Below are positions 40,634 through 44,524 of a stretch of 44,524 nucleotides of DNA, piece after piece. The position numbers and the translations under genes were made by a program. The notes beneath the pieces are model-generated. The model made no database searches and was not told the origin of the DNA. It saw only the letters and a list, made by a program, of their open reading frames with translations. Source of the stretch: an uncultured Eubacteriales bacterium (GTDB lineage: Bacteria > Bacillota > Clostridia > Oscillospirales > Oscillospiraceae); NCBI GenBank assembly GCA_902475435.1, contig CABRZL010000011.1:1-44524 (forward strand). Reading direction: 5' to 3'. The stretch's first letter is position 1; every line of letters starts with the position of its first letter.

Positions 40634-40696
40634 ATTCGACAGGATATGGCATTTCCTGTCTTTTTTCTATAAGAAAAACCAGCAAACAGCATGAGT

Positions 40697-40728
40697 ACGC
40701 GTCTGTCTTTCGGCAGCCGCGTTTTTTG
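40697..40728 (+). terminator. Second terminator hairpin in the leader
   Basis: ACGCG (40697-40701) with CGCGT (40718-40722), plus an inner CTG/CAG, followed by TTTTT. It is 112 bp before the start codon at 40840. Confidence 0.65.
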
Positions 40729-40839
40729 CTATATAGGGTGAAGGACAAGCCTTCCTCTGGATGTATTCGCTGTCGCTCTCCACCTCTGATTTCGATTTTG
40801 CCAGAAACCAACCTAAAGATCGAAATTGGAGGACTATCT

Positions 40840-41265
40840 ATGAAGGAAATCAATCTGCGGGATTATTACCCGTTTTATACAACAGACATTACTGTGGAGG
40901 TACCGGATGAAGTGGCTGACCTGCTCCATGAGTATAAGCTGAACGAGGCGGCTTATATTTTGCGTACATATCGGCACAAAGCATATTTTTCTCTGGACTT
41001 TGATGCCAATGTTGAGCGGGATGTATTGATTGTACAGCCCTCTCCTTTGGAAATTTTGGAACAGCGCCGCATGACGGAAACTCTTTACAAAGGGCTTGCC
41101 ACCTTATCAGAAAAACAGCGGCAGCGGATTTATGCACGCTATTTTCTCGGCATGAACAATGCTGCGATTGCCAGGGCGGAAGGCTGCGAAATCACCTCTG
41201 TACGGGACAGTATTAAGCGTGGACTGCGGCAGCTAAAAAAATATTTTGATAAAAATTTGCTGTAA
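40840..41265 (+). CDS. Sigma-70 region 4-like ICE regulatory protein
   Basis: A 141-aa protein. The N-terminal part (EINLRDYYPFYTTDITVEVPDEVADLLHEYK) is typical of the RNA polymerase sigma-like proteins of ICEs, and the C-terminal region 4 HTH is LYKGLATLSEKQRQRIYARYFLGMNNAAIARAEGCEITSVRDSIKRGLRQLKKYF. There is no region 2, so it is not a complete sigma factor; it may activate element promoters or act with a partner. TTGGAGGAC precedes ATG 40840; the ORF extension to 40543 crosses the leader hairpins. It is likely controlled by attenuation in that leader. Confidence 0.88.
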   Translation: MKEINLRDYYPFYTTDITVEVPDEVADLLHEYKLNEAAYILRTYRHKAYFSLDFDANVERDVLIVQPSPLEILEQRRMTETLYKGLATLSEKQRQRIYARYFLGMNNAAIARAEGCEITSVRDSIKRGLRQLKKYFDKNLL

Positions 41266-41407
41266 CCCCACCCCTTTTTGCCCCAAAAATGAAATGAATA
41301 ATAGAGGGACATATTCGGCGGACAAGTCCGATGGGTGCGGCCAGACAGCAATGCTCTGGCCCATCCCAAACTGTGAAATGTCATAACTGCCGTACCCTCG
41401 CTGCTCT

Positions 41408-41435
41408 TTGACAACTGAATATACGTTGCTATAGG
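41408..41435 (+). promoter_or_regulatory. Promoter at the head of the xis/integrase-side leader
   Basis: TTGACA (41408-41413), 16-bp spacer, TATAGG (41430-41435). It is preceded by GGCCAGA/TCTGGCC (stem about 41338-41361) after the sigma-like gene. Confidence 0.55.
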
Positions 41436-41497
41436 TACGTCATTCTGTGTTTCGAGCGGCAAATGGGGCGGCGCAAAGACAGGCAGCCAGGGAGGTG

Positions 41498-41536
41498 ATG
41501 AATCAGGTTGTCCGAGCGATCAACGCAACTCATTGA
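41498..41536 (+). CDS. 12-codon leader ORF enclosed by an inverted repeat
   Basis: GGGAGG (41490-41495) then ATG 41498 encodes MNQVVRAINATH and stops at TGA 41534-41536. CAGCCAGG (41484-41491) and CCTGGCTG (41537-41544) flank it and touch both the ribosome site and the stop codon. Its layout is that of a regulatory leader peptide, not of a functional protein. Confidence 0.5.
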   Translation: MNQVVRAINATH

Positions 41537-41544
41537 CCTGGCTG

Positions 41545-41866
41545 TGGCAGACCGGGCGCGATGACAGCACAGATCATAATGGTACTTTTTCACAATCCCT
41601 CACAGACTTGAAGGGAAGTCCCTGCGGTGTACGCTTGCTTTGGCAAAGCGGCGGCATATGCGGGGCTATGATGCGGTGAAGCTAACCGCAGCCTATAGTA
41701 ACCCCGCTTTGTATATTCAGAGCTGCCGGGGGGCGAGGCAAATACGGCAAACAAAATCGAAATCAGATACAATAGGCCGGACCTGCGTAATTGTACGCAG
41801 GCCCGGTTTATGTTTTTACGAATAAACGAGGTAATTATTGGAAAGAATTGAAGGTGAAGGTGGTGA
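41545..41866 (+). ncRNA. Structured untranslated leader with terminal hairpin
   Basis: There is no convincing gene in this stretch. Stems: GACTT/AAGTC near 41608-41623; a nested fold GCGGGG (41660-41665) with CCCCGC (41702-41707), CTAT/ATAG inside it, and GCGGT/ACCGC (41673-41689) at the centre; and the terminator at 41777. Together with the leader ORF upstream this forms one long structured leader of the small gene at 41867. Confidence 0.45.
41777..41817 (+). terminator. Intrinsic terminator before the 41867 gene
   Basis: CCGG-A-CCTGCGTA pairs with TACGCAGG-C-CCGG (41777-41806, one mismatch), followed by TTTATGTTTTT. It sits 50 bp upstream of the next start codon and so would act as an attenuator. 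Confidence 0.75.
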
Positions 41867-42100
41867 TTGAAAGTGACAAGTAATGAAATGAAGCAGCCTA
41901 TTTCCCCCGAACAGCTTGTAGATATTCGGGATGTAAAAATTGATCGTTCACTCCCGACAGAAGAAAGAATCAAATCTTTTGTTGAGCAAATTAAAAATCC
42001 GTATCAATTCAAGGTTGGAGACACTGTTGTACGGGTAGCGTTTGCCAATACACAAAACACGATAACCGACAATTTCCTTAATATGATTGCCTCCATGTGA
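41867..42100 (+). CDS. Small conserved-looking ICE protein of unknown function
   Basis: A 77-aa protein from TTG 41867 behind AGGTGGTGA (GTG 41873 is an alternative). The sequence SPEQLVDIRDVKIDRSLPTEERIKSFVEQIKNPYQFKVGDTVVRVAF is a compact alpha/beta-looking domain. Proteins like this sit just before the serine recombinases in related elements; I have no secure family name. It could be a recombination directionality factor because of its size and position, but it shows no clear HTH, so that is only a hypothesis. Confidence 0.65.
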   Translation: MKVTSNEMKQPISPEQLVDIRDVKIDRSLPTEERIKSFVEQIKNPYQFKVGDTVVRVAFANTQNTITDNFLNMIASM

Positions 42101-42145
42101 GATAAGTTCTGGAAGAAATTGGCGCTATTTTTCTTAATGACAGCG

Positions 42146-42197
42146 TGGACTTTCGCTGGTGTTCATGTTATAATAAGTGTGGACAAAATCAGCGAAA
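42146..42197 (+). promoter_or_regulatory. Recombinase promoter flanked by an 8-bp inverted repeat
   Basis: -35 TGGACT (42146-42151), 17-bp spacer, -10 TATAAT (42169-42174). TTTCGCTG (42151-42158) and CAGCGAAA (42190-42197) are perfect inverted copies on either side of the -10. GTGGAC also occurs twice (42145 and 42180). It is a candidate operator, or recombinase-binding site. Confidence 0.55.
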
Positions 42198-42236
42198 CTC
42201 CGGTTGCTTTACAATAAACAACGGGAGTGGCGAATT

Positions 42237-43925
42237 ATGCAAAAAATATTAGATAAGAAGTATCATGCCGCCATCTACCTAAGGTTATCAAAGGAAGATG
42301 GCGACTTTTCTGTTTCTGGTGATAAAAAGGAAAGTAACAGTATTGCAAATCAGCGTAAGTTGATTATGGAATACCTGAAGAAACATCCTGAAATAGTTTC
42401 AGTACAAGAATTTTGTGACGATGGTTATACCGGCACAAATTTTGACCGCCCTGAATTTCAGAAAATGATGGGACAGGTTAAAGAGAATAAGATCAACTGT
42501 ATTATCGTGAAGGACCTCAGCCGTTTCGGGCGTGAGTATATTGGGATGGGCAGATATATTGAGAAGATTTTTCCTGCCCTAAATATCCGGTTCATAGCAA
42601 TCAATGATAATTACGATTCCGCTATGGCACATGAGGCGGGAAATGAAATCATTATCCCGTTCAAAAATCTAATCAATGATTCTTACAGCAGAGACATATC
42701 CATTAAAGTCCGTTCTAATTTGGACATTAAAAGGCGGAACGGTGAATTTGTAGGAACGCATGTGGTTTACGGTTATCAGCGTTCAGAAGAAAATAAAAAT
42801 CAGCTTGTGATTGACCGTGCGGTTGCTCCGGTTATTCAGAATATTTTTCGGATGAAGTTGGATGGGTTCAGTCCCGAACAAATTGCGGATAAACTGAATC
42901 AGAACGGAGTACCTTCGCCATTTGAATATAAGCGTCTTTCCGGCTCTAAGTATAAGACAGGATTTAGACGCCAGGTACAGACACAATGGAGTGCGGTGGC
43001 AATTTACCGTATTCTTAAAAATGAGATGTATATGGGTACGTTGGTACAAGGCAAATCATCTACCCCTAACTATAAAGTGAAAAGCCGGACACAAAAGGAT
43101 GAATCCGAATGGAGCCGTACAGAAAATGCTCACGAGGCGATTATACCGGCGGCTACCTTTGAGCTTGTGCAAAAACTTATGCTTGAGGACAGCAGGAGCC
43201 CTTCTGGTGACAGTGCGGTGCATTTGTTTTCGGGCAAGGTTTTCTGTCAGGATTGCAAAAGCTCCATGACACGTAAAAAAACGAGGTCTAACGGTAAAGA
43301 GTATGTGTATTTCATTTGTACGGCAAATAAGCAGGATAAAACTGTCTGTAATCCGCACCGGATTACCGAGCAGGCCATATACGATGTAGTGCTGGCTCTG
43401 ATCCAATCGCAGGTATCGCTCGCGTTGGATTTGGAACTGGCTTTAAAAGAACTGAATGGTATTTCATGGGAAAGGCGTGAGCTGGAGCGAATTCAAAGCA
43501 GAATCAGCCGGCAGGAAGAACTTATTGAATACAACATGAAGATGAAAGCCTCAGTATATGATGACTTCAAAAGCGAATTTATCACTTTGGAAGAATATCA
43601 GATTTTCAAGGCAGAATTTGATAAGAAAATTGCCGAGGCAAAAGAAACGATTTCCCGTTTGCAGAGCAGCCGAAATCAGGTAAACGCAGGTCTTACAGAA
43701 CAGCAAAGCTGGCTGGCACAGTTCCGGCAGTATGAAAATATCCAGGAATTGAATCGAAGGGTCGTTGTCAGTTTTGTGGAACGCATTGAAATTTCTTTGA
43801 ATAAAGAAGTATGCGTTACCCTAAACAATGCAGACCAATTCCAGGCCATTATAGATTTCCTTAACGAATTTCAGGAAAAGGAAAGCGCAAAGAAGATTGT
43901 TTCCTTAGTAAAGGAGGTGGGTTAA
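42237..43925 (+). CDS. Large serine recombinase (complete)
   Basis: A 562-aa protein. The resolvase-type catalytic domain has Ser18 in AIYLRLSKEDGD, then DDGYTGTNFDRPEFQKMM and VKDLSRFGREYIGMGRYIE. The Recombinase domain (RRNGEFVGTHVVYGYQ ... WSAVAIYRILKNEMYMGTLVQGK), a zinc ribbon (CQDCKSSM ... CTANKQDKTVC) and a long coiled coil (ELERIQSRISRQEELIEYN) follow. It catalyses strand exchange for integration or excision. GGGAG precedes ATG 42237; the ORF extension to 42177 overlaps the promoter. A second recombinase starts one base after its stop. Confidence 0.96.
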   Translation: MQKILDKKYHAAIYLRLSKEDGDFSVSGDKKESNSIANQRKLIMEYLKKHPEIVSVQEFCDDGYTGTNFDRPEFQKMMGQVKENKINCIIVKDLSRFGREYIGMGRYIEKIFPALNIRFIAINDNYDSAMAHEAGNEIIIPFKNLINDSYSRDISIKVRSNLDIKRRNGEFVGTHVVYGYQRSEENKNQLVIDRAVAPVIQNIFRMKLDGFSPEQIADKLNQNGVPSPFEYKRLSGSKYKTGFRRQVQTQWSAVAIYRILKNEMYMGTLVQGKSSTPNYKVKSRTQKDESEWSRTENAHEAIIPAATFELVQKLMLEDSRSPSGDSAVHLFSGKVFCQDCKSSMTRKKTRSNGKEYVYFICTANKQDKTVCNPHRITEQAIYDVVLALIQSQVSLALDLELALKELNGISWERRELERIQSRISRQEELIEYNMKMKASVYDDFKSEFITLEEYQIFKAEFDKKIAEAKETISRLQSSRNQVNAGLTEQQSWLAQFRQYENIQELNRRVVVSFVERIEISLNKEVCVTLNNADQFQAIIDFLNEFQEKESAKKIVSLVKEVG

Positions 43926-44524
43926 ATGGCAAGACCTGCAAAACGGCGGCAGCAGGCCGAGGTAAAAGCTGTTCAGCATGAGGTTCCGTCAGAGATATAT
44001 AAGGCAGCGATATATACCCGACTCTCTCGTGAGGACAATCTGGATCAGTCTGATTCTATTGAGAACCAGATTGCTTTATTGGAAGATTATATCTCCGGTC
44101 GTCCTTATCTGCATAAAGTAGGCGTTTATATAGATAACGGTTTTACTGGTACGAACTTTGACAGACCGGAATGGCAGCGGCTTATGGAAGATGTCAAGAC
44201 CGGTACCATTAACTGTATTGTTGTAAGAGACCTTTCAAGACTTGGCCGAAACTATATTGAGACTGGAGACTTTCTCGAAAAAATCTGTCCTTTTTTGGGG
44301 ATTCGTTTTATTGCGGTAAATGACAATTTCGACACGGAAACGGTTGAAGCGAATGGAGCATTGTCTGTGTCGCTTTCCAATATTATCAATGATTACTATG
44401 CGAAAGACATTTCCCGCAAAGTATCTTCTGCTTTGAAAAGCAAGATGGAGAATGGAGATTATATTGGGAAGTGGGAAAAATATGGGTATCTGAAATCCCC
44501 GGACAATAAAAATCAACTGATTGT
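43926..44524 (+). CDS. Second tandem large serine recombinase (3' end outside window)
   Basis: ATG 43926 follows AAGGAGGTGGG, 1 base after the preceding stop; the frame stays open to the right edge (199 codons visible). It has a basic N-terminal extension (MARPAKRRQQAEVKA), then catalytic Ser in AIYTRLSREDNLDQSD, DNGFTGTNFDRPEWQRLM, VRDLSRLGRNYIETGDFLE, and the start of the Recombinase domain (KMENGDYIGKWEKYGY). It resembles the first copy but is clearly diverged. The two form an operon and may act together. Confidence 0.93.
   Translation, partial: MARPAKRRQQAEVKAVQHEVPSEIYKAAIYTRLSREDNLDQSDSIENQIALLEDYISGRPYLHKVGVYIDNGFTGTNFDRPEWQRLMEDVKTGTINCIVVRDLSRLGRNYIETGDFLEKICPFLGIRFIAVNDNFDTETVEANGALSVSLSNIINDYYAKDISRKVSSALKSKMENGDYIGKWEKYGYLKSPDNKNQLI

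Larger units (their letters stand above)
40479..40728 (+). promoter_or_regulatory. Attenuator-like leader of the sigma-like gene
   Basis: The 530-bp gap before 40840 contains no gene. CCTCC and GGAGG blocks alternate at 40479, 40492, 40517 and 40531, so block 2 or block 4 can pair with block 3 in exclusive ways. The 3:4 stem is TTTCCTCCTT/AAGGAGGAAA (40514-40538). Two terminators follow: a perfect 14-bp stem at 40596-40629 followed by TT, and ACGCG..CGCGT with T6 at 40697-40728. The layout suggests conditional read-through. Confidence 0.5.

Noticed and set aside
40543..40839. N-terminal extension of the sigma-like protein
   Set aside because: It crosses two terminator hairpins, and GGAGG directly before ATG 40840 gives the proper start.
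41640..41825. 61-codon plus-strand ORF in the leader
   Set aside because: It overlaps the nested stems and the terminator, and has no ribosome site.
1..44524. CRISPR arrays, tRNA or rRNA genes, complete insertion sequences
   Set aside because: No regularly spaced repeats, cloverleaf or rRNA motifs, DDE transposases or terminal inverted repeats were recognised on reading; a tRNAscan or ISfinder search was not possible.

Overview
The window looks like most of a conjugative element (an ICE of the broad Tn1549/CTn family) from a Gram-positive, low-to-mid GC gut Clostridia-type bacterium (Lachnospiraceae/Oscillospiraceae grade). The evidence is a VirB4/PrgI/VirB6-type transfer operon ending in a Gram-positive surface adhesin with a sortase, strong AGGAGG-type ribosome sites with many TTG/GTG starts, DUF4315/DUF4366/DUF3849/DUF5688/CD1845-type proteins typical of these elements, a MobC/relaxase pair and large serine recombinases. 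The assignment rests on family recognition by eye, with no database search. No tRNA, rRNA or CRISPR array was recognised.

Layout. 1-1180: the 3' part of a large serine recombinase, directly followed by the last codons of a Maff2-like (VirB2/TrbC-position) small membrane protein. This suggests a second mobile element nested inside the transfer operon. 1187-16691: transfer operon (VirB6-like channel, SpoVG-like protein, MT-A70 adenine methyltransferase, duplicated-domain protein, PrgI, VirB4 ATPase, PAPS-reductase-like PP-loop enzyme, M23 + NlpC/P60 wall hydrolase, DUF4315, DUF4366, and a 1634-aa thioester/Cna-B adhesin fused to its own class B-like sortase). 16752-19014: an unknown protein and an AbiE-type toxin-antitoxin pair with two near-identical 30-bp palindromic operators. 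19091-20580: nucleotide metabolism module (small unknown protein, divergent ThyX, dUTPase). 20691-25471: divergent XRE regulator and SLOG-like protein, DUF3789, DUF5688, topoisomerase III and a cysteine-rich VLP protein. 25572-31244: a structured leader followed by DNA-processing and entry genes. These include five small proteins that share a C-terminal motif and an -ER terminus, MobC, CD1845-like and DUF3849 proteins, and a MOBP-type relaxase.

31267-40309: cargo. Four tandem perfect hairpins precede a MarR-controlled operon (two nitroreductases, esterase, SPL-like radical SAM enzyme, MutM), then a second MarR gene with an amino-acid ABC transporter, a GNAT acetyltransferase and a winged-helix regulator. 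40457-44524: right-hand control and integration region. It holds a sigma-70 region-4-like protein behind a leader with alternative pairings and two terminators, a second long leader with a 12-codon ORF enclosed by an inverted repeat and an intrinsic terminator, a small conserved protein, and two tandem large serine recombinases (the second runs off the window).

How it works together (inference). The recombinases integrate and excise the element. The relaxase, MobC and topoisomerase process the DNA. VirB4, PrgI, VirB6 and the wall hydrolase form the channel, and the adhesin-sortase attaches to cells. The methyltransferase, PP-loop enzyme, nucleotide enzymes and motif-tailed small proteins probably help the DNA survive in the new host. 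AbiE stabilises the element, and the MarR operons give the host a stress and transport benefit. The coupling protein and the rest of the pilin gene would be expected to the left of the window.
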